Of a stretch of 64,000 nt of DNA, positions 16,043 to 24,403 are shown piece by piece (position 1 is the first letter of the stretch; each line of letters begins with the position of its first letter). A program made the translations under genes and the position numbers. The stretch is taken from positions 48,667 to 112,666 of the forward strand of contig NZ_JAIEUI010000024.1 in the NCBI RefSeq assembly GCF_022234545.1, in the 5' to 3' direction. Below the pieces are notes generated by a model. It was given only the letters and a program-made list of their open reading frames with translations. It was not told the origin of the DNA and searched no databases. The DNA is from Paenibacillus piscarius (GTDB lineage Bacteria > Bacillota > Bacilli > Paenibacillales > Paenibacillaceae).

Positions 16043-17026
16043 ATGGAGGATACATATATTATCGGGATCGATTTGGGCGGAACCAATATCAAGGCTGGTC
16101 TGTTCAATGAGCAGTTTGCAGCAGTTGAGGAGCTGACGATTCTTACAGAAGCACAGGAGGGTCCGGCCCATGTGCTGGAGCGGATCAGGCTTGCGGTAGC
16201 ACAGCTATGTGAGCGGGGCGGGATCGGGGAGCGGCAGATCACTTGTATGGGGATGGGCATACCGGGCCTGCTGGACCCGGAGGAAGGGCTGTCGGTGTTC
16301 TCGCCAAATTTTCCCGGCTGGGAAGAGGTTCATGTGGTGAATGAGCTGAAGCCGTATTATGACTTCGATATCTATATCGATAATGATGTACGGGTCAATC
16401 TCTACGGGGAGTGGCAGCAGGGCGCAGGGCGGGGGTACCGCAATTTGCTCTTGCTTACACTGGGCACCGGCCTTGGCTCAGGTATTGTCCATGATGGCAA
16501 GGTGCTGTACGGTACCACCTTCAGTGCAGGTGAAATCGGACATATGAACATGTTCCGTCAGGGGCGTCCCTGTCGCTGCGGCAGCTCCGGGTGCCTCGGC
16601 CGCTATGTGTCAGCGGTGGGGATGGTTAATACCTTCAAGGAGAAGCTTCAGGAAGGGAGAACCAGCGTGATTGGGAACTGGACGGAGCATGATCCTGAAC
16701 GAATCACAGCGAAGATGATATCTGAGGCTTATGATCTTGGGGACCTGCTCGCTGTCGAGGTGATGCATGAGACCGGGGAGCTGCTGGGGTTCGGACTGGC
16801 GAATGTGATTAATCTGCTGAACCCGGAGCTGATTATCATCGGAGGCGGCATGTCCGCAGCGGGAGACCGCCTTCTTCGCCGGGTTCGAGAAACGGCAGAT
16901 GCCCATGCACTGAAGCTCTCAAGCAGCCATTGCCGGATTGTCCAGGCCGAGTTAGGCAGCCGTGCGGGTACTCTGGGTGCAGCAGTCTATGCGCATCAAC
17001 GCAAACACAGAGGAAGAGACAGTTAA
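16043..17026 (+). CDS. ROK-family glucokinase
   Basis: Phosphorylates glucose (or a related hexose) with ATP. 327 aa. The N-terminal phosphate-binding motif is GIDLGGTNIKAGLF, the substrate Asp lies in YIDNDVRVNLYGE, and the ROK signature with its zinc cluster is GEIGHMNMFRQGRPCRCGSSGCLG (His plus three Cys). LINLLNPELIIIGGGMSAAG gives the adenosine-binding region. It has no N-terminal DNA-binding domain, so it is a kinase rather than a ROK repressor. It is transcribed alone. Glucose is the most probable substrate, but N-acetylated sugars cannot be excluded. Confidence 0.9.
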   Translation: MEDTYIIGIDLGGTNIKAGLFNEQFAAVEELTILTEAQEGPAHVLERIRLAVAQLCERGGIGERQITCMGMGIPGLLDPEEGLSVFSPNFPGWEEVHVVNELKPYYDFDIYIDNDVRVNLYGEWQQGAGRGYRNLLLLTLGTGLGSGIVHDGKVLYGTTFSAGEIGHMNMFRQGRPCRCGSSGCLGRYVSAVGMVNTFKEKLQEGRTSVIGNWTEHDPERITAKMISEAYDLGDLLAVEVMHETGELLGFGLANVINLLNPELIIIGGGMSAAGDRLLRRVRETADAHALKLSSSHCRIVQAELGSRAGTLGAAVYAHQRKHRGRDS

Positions 17027-17211
17027 AGGAAGGCAGAAAGAGCTGCACGGACTAATCCATGGACTTATGCGAAACTATTGAACTTCAATAATTCACCATA
17101 TGTCCATATAAAAGCATAAATCCGACATCAATCGTCAAATAATCCCAATGAATACAGGATATAGAAGAAGGTATACTTAGGGCAGTTTGAAAGAGAAAGA
17201 GGAGAAGGAAA

Positions 17212-18219
17212 GTGAAAACCATCATTCATCAACCTGGATCAGCTCCTGAAGATCCTCACCTGCCGGCGGAGAAGCCGGGCGGTGTCAGAAGTCTCGTCAT
17301 CGGCGGAAATGGAGGGCTGGGCTATTCGATTACACAGGAGCTGCTCTCCCGGGGAAGGCTGGTTACTTCGACCTATCACCGTTCCAATCAGGCGCTTAGC
17401 ACACTGAGAGGACCACTGCTGACAATGTCTGCACTGGATGTGCAGGACGAGCAGGGACTTGAGGCTGTCCTGCGCGGAGTAACGAACGTCTATTTCTGCC
17501 TTAATGTGCCTTATGCAGATTGGTATTCCGTTATGCCGGAGGCGCTGGAACGGCTGACGAGCCGGCTTGGACCCGGCCAGACGCTGGTCTTCCCGGGCAA
17601 CGTCTACGGATACGGCAAGCTTCAATATCTGCCGGCGGATGAACGTCACCCTAAGGCGGCGCTGACCCGCAAGGGCCGGCTGCGCAACCGGATGGAAGAG
17701 CAATTGGTGAATCAGTCTGCCCAGCGCGGGTTCAGGTTCATCATCCCCAGGTACCCGGATTATTATGGACCTAATGTAACGAACCGGTTGTTTGGAGCGA
17801 TTTTTAGCAGGGCCCTGGAGGCGAGAACCCTTCTGTGGCCGGTGAAGCTAGATGTCCCCCGTGATCTGGTCTATGTGGGTGATGCGGCCAGGGCCGCAGT
17901 GCTGCTTGCGGAGAGCGGAGAGACGGGGGAGTGGCATATCTCGGGCTCCGGCGCGATTGAGGGCCAGCTATTTCTGCATCAGATTCAGGATGCCGCAGGC
18001 AGTCCAAGGAAATGCCGGGCACTGCCGGGCTGGGCGGTCAGGCTGGCAGGCCTTTTGGATAGCGAGGCGAGAGAGCTTCATGAGCTGTTATACGGGTTCG
18101 AGTATCCGCTGCTGCTATGCGACAGCAAATTCATGAAGAGATTCCATGATTATTCACCGACTCCATATAAGAAGGCCATCAAAGAGACCATTCAGTGGTT
18201 CCGCGAGCAGCAGGGTTGA
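17212..18219 (+). CDS. NAD-dependent epimerase/dehydratase-like protein (extended SDR)
   Basis: 335-aa protein starting at GTG 17212 after AGGAGAAGGAAA. The Rossmann glycine motif is VIGGNGGLGYSITQELLSRG at about residues 29-48. Middle motifs NVYGYGK and PRYPDYYGPNVTNRLF correspond to the active-site and substrate regions of SDR epimerases, although the usual YxxxK is replaced by a YGYGK-like segment. The C-terminus carries the FHDYSPTPYKKAIKETIQWF pattern of nucleotide-sugar epimerases. It is monocistronic, preceded by 185 bp without an obvious motif. The substrate is unknown. Confidence 0.82.
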   Translation: MKTIIHQPGSAPEDPHLPAEKPGGVRSLVIGGNGGLGYSITQELLSRGRLVTSTYHRSNQALSTLRGPLLTMSALDVQDEQGLEAVLRGVTNVYFCLNVPYADWYSVMPEALERLTSRLGPGQTLVFPGNVYGYGKLQYLPADERHPKAALTRKGRLRNRMEEQLVNQSAQRGFRFIIPRYPDYYGPNVTNRLFGAIFSRALEARTLLWPVKLDVPRDLVYVGDAARAAVLLAESGETGEWHISGSGAIEGQLFLHQIQDAAGSPRKCRALPGWAVRLAGLLDSEARELHELLYGFEYPLLLCDSKFMKRFHDYSPTPYKKAIKETIQWFREQQG

Positions 18220-18321
18220 ACATACAGGCATCCGCCAATTTTGATTATCCCGCTTCAGGAATTGTACGGCCTCCAGGGTAGCATGATATGCTGTAGACAC
18301 CAATGACAGAGGAGTGTACTG

Positions 18322-18867
18322 ATGAAACGGGATATTCAGCATGTGCCATATGGCTATGAAGCGCCGCCTGCCGGGCGTAAAGGAACATTGATCTTCTATG
18401 ATTCATTCGAGCACATCACCGGTGAAGAGCTGATGAAGGCAGCAGCGGCAGCGGCAGAACGGAAGTTCAGCAAGCTGGTGCTGTACCCGCTGCACGAGGA
18501 AACGGTACGGCGGATGACGAAGGAGCCGGTGAAGCCTTTGTACAAGCGGGAGGACCGGCTGCATGAGTGGAAACGGGAGCAGGGGCAGTCCTTCATTACG
18601 GTCGAGGGTCTGGAGGGAAAAAGAAAGAAGTATACCCCGCTGGATACCGCGCTGCGTCATATCGCTGGGGTCTATGCCGCACCGTATTTTCTCTACCTGA
18701 CGCCGGATATGGCCAATCTGTTCGCTTCCTTCTCCTCCTTCGAGGAGTGGATCGTTAAGCTCCGCCTGCTGCTGTCTGAGGCACCGGCTCAAGTCCATCC
18801 GCGCCTGGAGAAGTTCCGCCACCGTTGGGATGTGGCAGGCGGGGATGGGATGCCGCATACACCGTAG
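18322..18867 (+). CDS. Conserved-looking hypothetical protein
   Basis: 181 aa, not recognised. It starts with ATG after AGAGGAG. It has no signal peptide or transmembrane segment. GRKGTLIFYDSFEHITGEELMKAAA suggests a beta strand then a helix, and KLVLYPLHEETVRRMTKEPVKPLYKREDRLHEWK resembles the ends of nucleotide-binding alpha/beta folds, but no catalytic motif is convincing. The C-terminal half (YTPLDTALRHIAGVYAAPYFLYLT) includes one hydrophobic stretch that is too short and polar for a clear membrane helix. It is isolated between the epimerase-like gene and a convergent membrane protein. Confidence 0.65.
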   Translation: MKRDIQHVPYGYEAPPAGRKGTLIFYDSFEHITGEELMKAAAAAAERKFSKLVLYPLHEETVRRMTKEPVKPLYKREDRLHEWKREQGQSFITVEGLEGKRKKYTPLDTALRHIAGVYAAPYFLYLTPDMANLFASFSSFEEWIVKLRLLLSEAPAQVHPRLEKFRHRWDVAGGDGMPHTP

Positions 18868-18905
18868 GTTCGCAGCAGGCTCCGCGGCATGAATGAGCGC
18901 TCTGT

Positions 18906-19349
18906 TTATTTATGAAGCTGTGTCTGCTTACGTCTGTAGGTGTACATTCTCCATTGATAATGGATGAAGCAGCCGATGCAGAACCCCAGGATGGCGACTG
19001 TTGCCGCGATTCCGACCATGATTGTGAAGAGATAACCGGCAACCGTCCAGCCGGCAGCAAAGCTAACCAGTCCCGCAGCCAGACAGAAGACGGCGATCTT
19101 CTGATTGAATTGCTGCTGCTCCGGGTCTTCAAGCACATAAGCAGAGCGCGGCTTAGTCAGCAGCCTGCTACTCAGCTTCATAATAGGGTTATAGCCGAAG
19201 AGAAGGCCGGATAGTCCGGCAGCAAGCGGAAGCGCAAGAATCCAGCGGTATCCGGTGAATAAGGCAAACAATACTGAGATAACAATAAAAGCCTGATTGA
19301 TCTTCACAAGCGGCCGGGGAATTCCCTGAACGGAAGGTGCTTGATCCAT
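18906..19349 (-). CDS. DUF4395-family membrane protein
   Basis: About 147 aa with four predicted transmembrane segments (QAFIVISVLFALFTGY, ILALPLAAGLSGLLFGY, IAVFCLAAGLVSFAAGW, LFTIMVGIAATVAILGFCIGCF) and the GIPRPLVKINQ start and CIGCFIHYQWR end typical of DUF4395. The CxGC pair in the last helix is family-like. The start at 19349 is preferred because AAAGGT sits 9 bp upstream; an in-frame ATG at 19367 is possible. Function is unknown; members often accompany thiol or redox proteins, but none is adjacent here. Confidence 0.75.
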   Translation of the reverse strand: MDQAPSVQGIPRPLVKINQAFIVISVLFALFTGYRWILALPLAAGLSGLLFGYNPIMKLSSRLLTKPRSAYVLEDPEQQQFNQKIAVFCLAAGLVSFAAGWTVAGYLFTIMVGIAATVAILGFCIGCFIHYQWRMYTYRRKQTQLHK

Positions 19350-19502
19350 TGAAATCATACCTTTCATATTGGAATAATGAATTTATTTTAAATTATATAG
19401 ATACAACGGATACATGGCAATCCATAAGTTTTAAGATTCAAATTTGAAACAAAAATCTATTGACATTAAGAGATTTTTTGTGGTTTCATTATGTAGACCA
19501 AT

Positions 19503-19511
19503 TGTTATAAT
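19503..19511 (+). promoter_or_regulatory. Extended -10 promoter of the TetR/LmrB-like operon
   Basis: TGTTATAAT is a full extended -10 element, 32 bp before the chosen TTG start. TAGACCA (19494-19500) just upstream resembles half of the LmrA operator as I remember it, but no second half is clear. Confidence 0.5.
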
Positions 19512-19542
19512 GGCAGATTGTCGTGATAAGGAAGTGTCCAGC

Positions 19543-20112
19543 TTGTCGAACAAGCATAATGCACGCGAAGCTATTGTGGATACGGCTTCCAGATTGTTTT
19601 TTACGCAAGGCTATCATGCTACCGGGCTGAATCAGATCATCAGAGACAGCGAATCGCCTAAGGGATCATTGTATTATTACTTCCCAGACGGCAAAGAGGA
19701 GCTGGCGCTGACCTGCATTAACCGGACTAGTGAAGAAGTGGCGGGTTCTCTGAGGCATTACATGGAGAGCGAGGACACGGCGGCGCTTGCTGTCCAGCAA
19801 TTCATACTGTCTATTGCAGAGACCGCCGAGACAACCTCTTTTGAGGGACTGGTTCCGTTCAGCTTCTGGGTGGCGGCCGAAACATCCTGTGTCAGCGATC
19901 AGCTGCGCAGTGCCTGTCAGTGTGTGTTCAAGGATTGGCAGGATGTGATCGCGCGGCGTCTGATTGGGGACGGGATGGAGGAGGAGGCCGCAGAACGCAA
20001 GGCCATTGTTGTAGTATCTTTATTCGAGGGCGCGCTGCTGCTGGCCTTGACAAGCAAGAGTACGCACCCGCTGGTTGTGGCAGCAGAGAGCATCCCGGCC
20101 ATACTGGCGTAA
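19543..20112 (+). CDS. TetR-family regulator, LmrA/YxaF-like
   Basis: About 189 aa. The HTH region reads IVDTASRLFFTQGYHATGLNQIIRDSESPKGSLYYYFPDGKEEL, very close to the LmrA/YxaF/QdoR subgroup. The TTG at 19543, with a GGAAGTG binding site, is chosen because the longer frame (from 19444) runs through the promoter at 19503-19511. The C-terminal domain has AETTSFEGLVPFSFWVAAE typical of the group. It lies 81 bp before a DHA2 efflux pump of the LmrB type, so drug-inducible repression of that pump is the likely job. Confidence 0.87.
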   Translation: MSNKHNAREAIVDTASRLFFTQGYHATGLNQIIRDSESPKGSLYYYFPDGKEELALTCINRTSEEVAGSLRHYMESEDTAALAVQQFILSIAETAETTSFEGLVPFSFWVAAETSCVSDQLRSACQCVFKDWQDVIARRLIGDGMEEEAAERKAIVVVSLFEGALLLALTSKSTHPLVVAAESIPAILA

Positions 20113-20193
20113 CCGTAATGGGATGTAATGGATGCAAGCAAGAAGCAACACCTACAGAGAGAGTATATAGAAGAACATCAGGAGGATACGAGA

Positions 20194-21660
20194 GTGAACG
20201 CAACTATGACTGACAAGGGGCAGACATCGCCCCGGCAATTCAAGACTTTACCTATTCTGATCTCTCTGCTGATTGCCGGATTCATCGGCATGTTCAGTGA
20301 GACCGCATTAAATGTAGCCTTAAGTGATCTGATGAAGGTCCTGGAGATTACACCGTCAACCGCACAGTGGCTGACCACAGCTTACCTGCTTACCTTGGGG
20401 ATTCTGGTCCCCATCTCCGGGCTGCTGCTGCAATGGTTTACGACCCGCCAACTATTTATCGCCGCCTTATCGTTCTCGATTGCAGGAACATTCCTGGCGG
20501 CGATGGCTCCCAATTTCGAGTTCCTGCTTACAGCGCGGGTCGTTCAGGCGATGGGAACCGCATTACTGCTGCCGCTGATGTTCAATACAATACTGGTGAT
20601 CATTCCGCCTGAGCGGAGAGGGGCAGCCATGGGACTGATCGGTCTGGTCATCATGGTCGCTCCGGCGATTGGACCTACCATTGCCGGACTGCTGATTGAG
20701 AGTCTGAGCTGGCACTGGATCTTCTGGCTGGCTCTGCCGTTCCTGTTCATTGCGCTGGTGAGCGGCATCCTCTTCATGCAAAATGTTACAGAGGTGACGA
20801 AGCCGAAGATTGACGTTCTGTCGATACTGCTCTCTTCCTTCGGATTCGGAGGTATTGTGTACGGGTTCAGCAGCGCCGGTGAATCGGAGGGCTGGGGAAG
20901 CCTGAAGGTGATTGTAGCCATTGCGATCGGGGCCATTGCCCTTATTCTGTTCTGTATCCGCCAGTTGACAATGAAGCAGCCGATGATCGATCTGCGTGCC
21001 TTCAAGTTCCCAATGTTCGTGGTAGGCTTGCTAATGGTATTCATCTGCATGATGGTCATTCTCTCCTCCATGCTAATTCTTCCACTGTATCTGCAGCAAG
21101 GACAAGGCTACTCGGCCTTCAAGGCGGGTCTGCTGCTGCTGCCGGGCGGTATTATCAACGGTCTGATGTCTCCTCTTATGGGACGCCTGTTCGATAAATA
21201 CGGTCCGAAATGGCTGGTGATCCCCGGACTGGTGCTGGTCGCCGTCTCCTTGTGGTTCTTCTCGGGCATTACTGCTACTTCCACCGTGATCTTCGTGATC
21301 GTGCTGCACAGTGTGCTGATGATCGGGATCTCCATGATTATGATGCCTGCCCAGACCAACGGGATCAATCAGCTCCCGCTGGAATACTATCCGCATGGTA
21401 CAGCGATCATGAATACCCTTCAGCAGGTGGCAGGCGCAATTGGTACAGCGCTTGCGGTCAGCATTATGACCTCCGGCTCCAAAAGCTATATGCTGAGCGT
21501 CAAGAATCCGGCTGATCCGCTGAACATCGGCGCTGCCTTCACCCACGGGGTGCAGAATGCCTTCATCTTCGGGATGGTTATGGCCATCATCGGTCTGGTG
21601 ATTGCTTTCTTCCTCAAGCGTGTCATTGTTTCGCACAAGACGCAGGCTTCTATGCATTAA
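20194..21660 (+). CDS. DHA2 family MFS drug efflux transporter, LmrB-like
   Basis: 488-aa proton-driven exporter with 14 predicted transmembrane segments. The GTG start at 20194 is supported by AGGAGGAT (20180-20187); the longer frame from 20128 has no binding site. Motif A is degenerate in LLLQWFTTRQLF, and motif C (antiporter signature) is in GLVIMVAPAIGPTIAGLL followed by SWHWIFWLALP, the DHA2 hallmark. The pairing with an LmrA-like TetR matches the Bacillus subtilis lmrAB arrangement, which gives lincomycin and puromycin resistance. The actual substrate here is inferred. A strong terminator follows. Confidence 0.88.
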   Translation: MNATMTDKGQTSPRQFKTLPILISLLIAGFIGMFSETALNVALSDLMKVLEITPSTAQWLTTAYLLTLGILVPISGLLLQWFTTRQLFIAALSFSIAGTFLAAMAPNFEFLLTARVVQAMGTALLLPLMFNTILVIIPPERRGAAMGLIGLVIMVAPAIGPTIAGLLIESLSWHWIFWLALPFLFIALVSGILFMQNVTEVTKPKIDVLSILLSSFGFGGIVYGFSSAGESEGWGSLKVIVAIAIGAIALILFCIRQLTMKQPMIDLRAFKFPMFVVGLLMVFICMMVILSSMLILPLYLQQGQGYSAFKAGLLLLPGGIINGLMSPLMGRLFDKYGPKWLVIPGLVLVAVSLWFFSGITATSTVIFVIVLHSVLMIGISMIMMPAQTNGINQLPLEYYPHGTAIMNTLQQVAGAIGTALAVSIMTSGSKSYMLSVKNPADPLNIGAAFTHGVQNAFIFGMVMAIIGLVIAFFLKRVIVSHKTQASMH

Positions 21661-21677
21661 TTAATCTTTTATTGAAT

Positions 21678-21728
21678 AAGAACCTCTCCTTGGTAAAATG
21701 AGCAACCATTTCTAAGGAGGGGTTCTTT
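21678..21728 (+). terminator. Terminator after the LmrB-like gene
   Basis: AAGAACCTCTCCTT (21678-21691) pairs with AAGGAGGGGTTCTT (21714-21727) around an inner GGT/ACC pair. It can work in both directions. Confidence 0.75.
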
Positions 21729-21741
21729 GGCGTTTACATAC

Positions 21742-21770
21742 TGGACTTCATCTGGAGAATACTGTATATT
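21742..21770 (+). promoter_or_regulatory. Promoter of the padR-SEDS operon
   Basis: TGGACT (21742-21747), a 17-bp spacer and TATATT (21765-21770), about 37 bp before the PadR start. Confidence 0.5.
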
Positions 21771-21806
21771 GAGCATAGATATCCGATGTATAGGGGGGTA
21801 ATGCCG

Positions 21807-22139
21807 ATGAAGGTCAGCAAGGAGATGCTGAAGGGCAGCACAGGTACCTTGATTCTTACCCTGTTGCTGGATAGACCACTGTATGGATACGAGCTGATTA
21901 AAGAGCTGGAGCAGCGCTCGCAGGGTGTTTTTGCGCTCAAGGAAGGAACGCTCTACCCGATTCTCCATGCGATGGAGAGTGAACGCTGGGTGGAAGCCTA
22001 CTGGACAGTGGTTGACGGGCGCAAGCGCAAGTACTACCGGGTGCTGGAGGAAGGCAGGCGTAAGCTGGAGGAGAAGCGGGAGGAATGGAAGCTGTTCAAG
22101 GGGGCAGTGGATTCCGTATTAGGGGAGGGCAGTGCATAA
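21807..22139 (+). CDS. PadR-family transcriptional regulator
   Basis: 110-aa winged-helix regulator: MLKGSTGTLILTLLLDRPLYGYELIKELEQRS, then FALKEGTLYPILHAMESERWVEAYW and RKRKYYRVLEEGRRKLEEK, the complete PadR signature, with a short C-terminal dimerisation helix. The ATG at 21807 is 8 bp after GGGGGG; the closer ATG at 21801 is too near the binding site. Its stop codon overlaps the next start (TAATG), so it is cotranslated with a protein that begins with the HAAS-type domain often found next to PadR regulators. It probably represses its own operon. Confidence 0.9.
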   Translation: MKVSKEMLKGSTGTLILTLLLDRPLYGYELIKELEQRSQGVFALKEGTLYPILHAMESERWVEAYWTVVDGRKRKYYRVLEEGRRKLEEKREEWKLFKGAVDSVLGEGSA

Positions 22140-23464
22140 TGGAACCGAATGAGAAGGTCTTACACCGCTATCTGAATAAGGTGTGCGCCGAGGTGAAGGC
22201 CAAAGGGATGCACGATGAGATCCGGGAGGAGCTGAGCGGACATTTCGCCGACCTGATGGCGGAGAGGCAGGAACAGGGGGCATCCGAAGAAGAGGCACAG
22301 CAGTATGCCATTGCACAAATGGGTGATCCGCAGGCCATTGGCCGGGATCTGCATCAGATTCACAAACCCCGGACTCCGTGGTCGCTGTTCATCGGCTTGA
22401 CCCTGCTGTCGGCCGTGAGTCTGCTGGGAATGGGGGCTGTGGAGGTCGGGTTTAACGATCACAGAATCCCGGATGCACTAATGCTGCGCCAGTTGGTGTT
22501 TATCGTGCTTGGGCTTATAGCCATGACCGGAATGTACTTCATCAATTTCAAACGATTGCAGCGGGCATCGGGTTGGATCTATGGCTTAGCACTGCTGATG
22601 ATTGCAGCCGGTTTGTTACTTAACCTGAATACGATGAACGGCACGGCGCGTTATGCTATCATTCTGGGCTTTCCGTTCGATCTCATTGGATATAGTCCTT
22701 ATCTCTTTATAGTCGGACTCGCAGGGCTTATCAAAAGACCCGGGGTGCAGAATGCCTTAGGCGGCCGGATTAGAATGTGGACGGAAGCGGGCTTGCTGCT
22801 GCTGCCTGCAGCCATCTATCTTCTCATACCTTCTTTTGCCGAATTGGTTGTATATCTGGCGGTTGCTTTACCTTTATATATATGGATTACCCGGCACTGG
22901 GGAAGAGCGGTGATTGTTGCCGCAGGCTGTGTATCTGGCCTTACCCTCTATGTTTGGAGTCAAGCGTATTTACGCGACCGGGTCAACAGATACTTCTTTA
23001 TCAATGATGTGGAGAATGGCGTAGGTTTTCTTAACCGGATGATACACAGCACCCTGACCACTGCAGGCTGGAGAGGTCAGGGGATAGCCGAGTTGGCAGT
23101 GGATGAGCGTTTACCCTATCCCTATACAGATTTTTTCCCTGTGTATCTGGTTCAGAGCTTCGGCTGGGCTGTTGGTCTGCTGCTGCTTGTGCTGGTCTGC
23201 TGGTTTGCACTCCGCATGTTCGCCTATGTCCGCTCAGTCGGTGATACCTATGGACGGGCGCTGATCCTGGCCCTGGCCTTGATGCTCTCCATCCGTCTAA
23301 TCTATGGCCTGACTATTCTCACCGGCAGAATGCCGCTGATCTCCATACCGTTCCCGTTCCTGAGCTACGGACAGCATGTGTTCATTGAATTCGCAGCCCT
23401 CGGGCTGCTGATGGGGGTCTACCGGCGGAAGGATATGCTGCCTGCGGCACAAGTTTCCTCTTGA
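22139..23464 (+). CDS. SEDS (FtsW/RodA/SpoVE) family protein with N-terminal HAAS-type domain
   Basis: 441 aa. Residues 1-75 form a soluble helical domain (VLHRYLNKVCAEVKAKGMHDEIREELSGH ... AQQYAIAQMGDPQAIGRDLHQIH), the HAAS or 'permease prefix' fold that partners PadR regulators. The remainder has about ten transmembrane segments of the SEDS polymerase fold, with YTDFFPVYLVQSFGW matching the catalytic TDF region and PFPFLSYGQHVFIEFAALGLLMGVYRR matching the C-terminal PFISYGG signature. SEDS proteins polymerise lipid II into glycan strands. The first Asn/Gly-rich SEDS motifs are weaker than in RodA and SPYLF replaces the usual FxPSE-like segment. It may be a specialised glycosyltransferase or a flippase-like relative. 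Coupling to PadR suggests induction by a wall-active signal. Confidence 0.85.
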   Translation: MEPNEKVLHRYLNKVCAEVKAKGMHDEIREELSGHFADLMAERQEQGASEEEAQQYAIAQMGDPQAIGRDLHQIHKPRTPWSLFIGLTLLSAVSLLGMGAVEVGFNDHRIPDALMLRQLVFIVLGLIAMTGMYFINFKRLQRASGWIYGLALLMIAAGLLLNLNTMNGTARYAIILGFPFDLIGYSPYLFIVGLAGLIKRPGVQNALGGRIRMWTEAGLLLLPAAIYLLIPSFAELVVYLAVALPLYIWITRHWGRAVIVAAGCVSGLTLYVWSQAYLRDRVNRYFFINDVENGVGFLNRMIHSTLTTAGWRGQGIAELAVDERLPYPYTDFFPVYLVQSFGWAVGLLLLVLVCWFALRMFAYVRSVGDTYGRALILALALMLSIRLIYGLTILTGRMPLISIPFPFLSYGQHVFIEFAALGLLMGVYRRKDMLPAAQVSS

Positions 23465-23537
23465 TGCTGGACGCTTGACTGGTGAGCACGTATACTGGAG
23501 CTGAAACAGAGGACAAGACAGGAGAGGGGGCGGGAAA

Positions 23538-24305
23538 TTGGACAAGCCGGGAGGTATAGTCACAAGACTGGTATCCTTCGCGTGTGCACTGCTGGTAAGC
23601 GGCGCGGCGCTGCTATCGGGAGCGGGAACGGCTGCTGCTGAAGCAGGAGCTGCCAAGGCACAGGAGACACCGGCTGCGGCAGTGAAGCAGAACAAGCTTC
23701 CCGGCGGATTCGTCTATCTGGATGAGGTGATTCCGTCAGCACAATATGAGATCCGGTATTACAGTACGAATAATTTCACGGGAACCCGGGTGGACGGGTA
23801 TAAGGCACCAGTGGCTATTTTCTCACGGACCGCTGCAAATGCGCTGAAGAAGGTTAGTGATGATCTGGAACGTAAAGGCTATATCCTGCGCATCTATGAT
23901 GCTTACCGCCCGCAACAAGCAGTGAACCACTTCGTGCGCTGGTCACAGGACGCCGGTGACCTGAAGATGAAGGCGCAGTATTATCCGAAGCTGGACAAGC
24001 GGAATCTGTTCAAGCTGGGCTTCATCGCCAAGAAATCCGGGCATTCCCGGGGCAGCACCATCGATCTGACCTTGGCCTACAAGGACACAGGGGAGCTGGT
24101 GGATATGGGCAGCCCGTATGACTTTTTCGGGGAGATTTCTTACTATAATACGACGCTCATCAGCAGTACCCAACATGCGAACCGCAAGCTGCTGAAGGAT
24201 GCGATGGTGAAGCAGGGCTTCAAGCCCTACGCCAAGGAATGGTGGCATTTCACACTGATTAAGGAGCCTTACCCGAAGCAATATTTCAACTTCGCAGTGG
24301 AGTAA
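23538..24305 (+). CDS. Secreted D-Ala-D-Ala dipeptidase (VanX, peptidase M15D family)
   Basis: 255 aa with an N-terminal signal peptide (SFACALLVSGAALLSGAGTAAAEA). The catalytic zinc ligands are visible in SGHSRGSTIDL (His and Asp) and EWWHF (Glu base and His), and RIYDAYRPQQAVNHF gives the conserved Arg of VanX-type enzymes. The start is a TTG at 23538 after a GGAGAGGGGG tract. Cytoplasmic VanX destroys D-Ala-D-Ala in glycopeptide resistance; this one has an export signal and no vanH or vanA nearby, so it more likely trims peptidoglycan-derived dipeptides outside the cell for recycling or wall remodelling. It follows the SEDS gene by 73 bp and may be co-transcribed. Confidence 0.88.
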   Translation: MDKPGGIVTRLVSFACALLVSGAALLSGAGTAAAEAGAAKAQETPAAAVKQNKLPGGFVYLDEVIPSAQYEIRYYSTNNFTGTRVDGYKAPVAIFSRTAANALKKVSDDLERKGYILRIYDAYRPQQAVNHFVRWSQDAGDLKMKAQYYPKLDKRNLFKLGFIAKKSGHSRGSTIDLTLAYKDTGELVDMGSPYDFFGEISYYNTTLISSTQHANRKLLKDAMVKQGFKPYAKEWWHFTLIKEPYPKQYFNFAVE

Positions 24306-24403
24306 GGCTGTTCCAAAGCTGAACAGAACGGTTAATGGATAATGTAGGTTAATCTCTGAGACATGCGTGCATAATATTCTAATACAGGAAAGGTGGGATC
24401 GAT

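Noticed and set aside
19460..19489. TTGACA-based promoter further upstream of the LmrA-like gene
   Set aside because: TTGACA at 19460 is paired only with a poor -10 (TTTCAT at 18 bp), whereas an extended -10 at 19503-19511 is much better.
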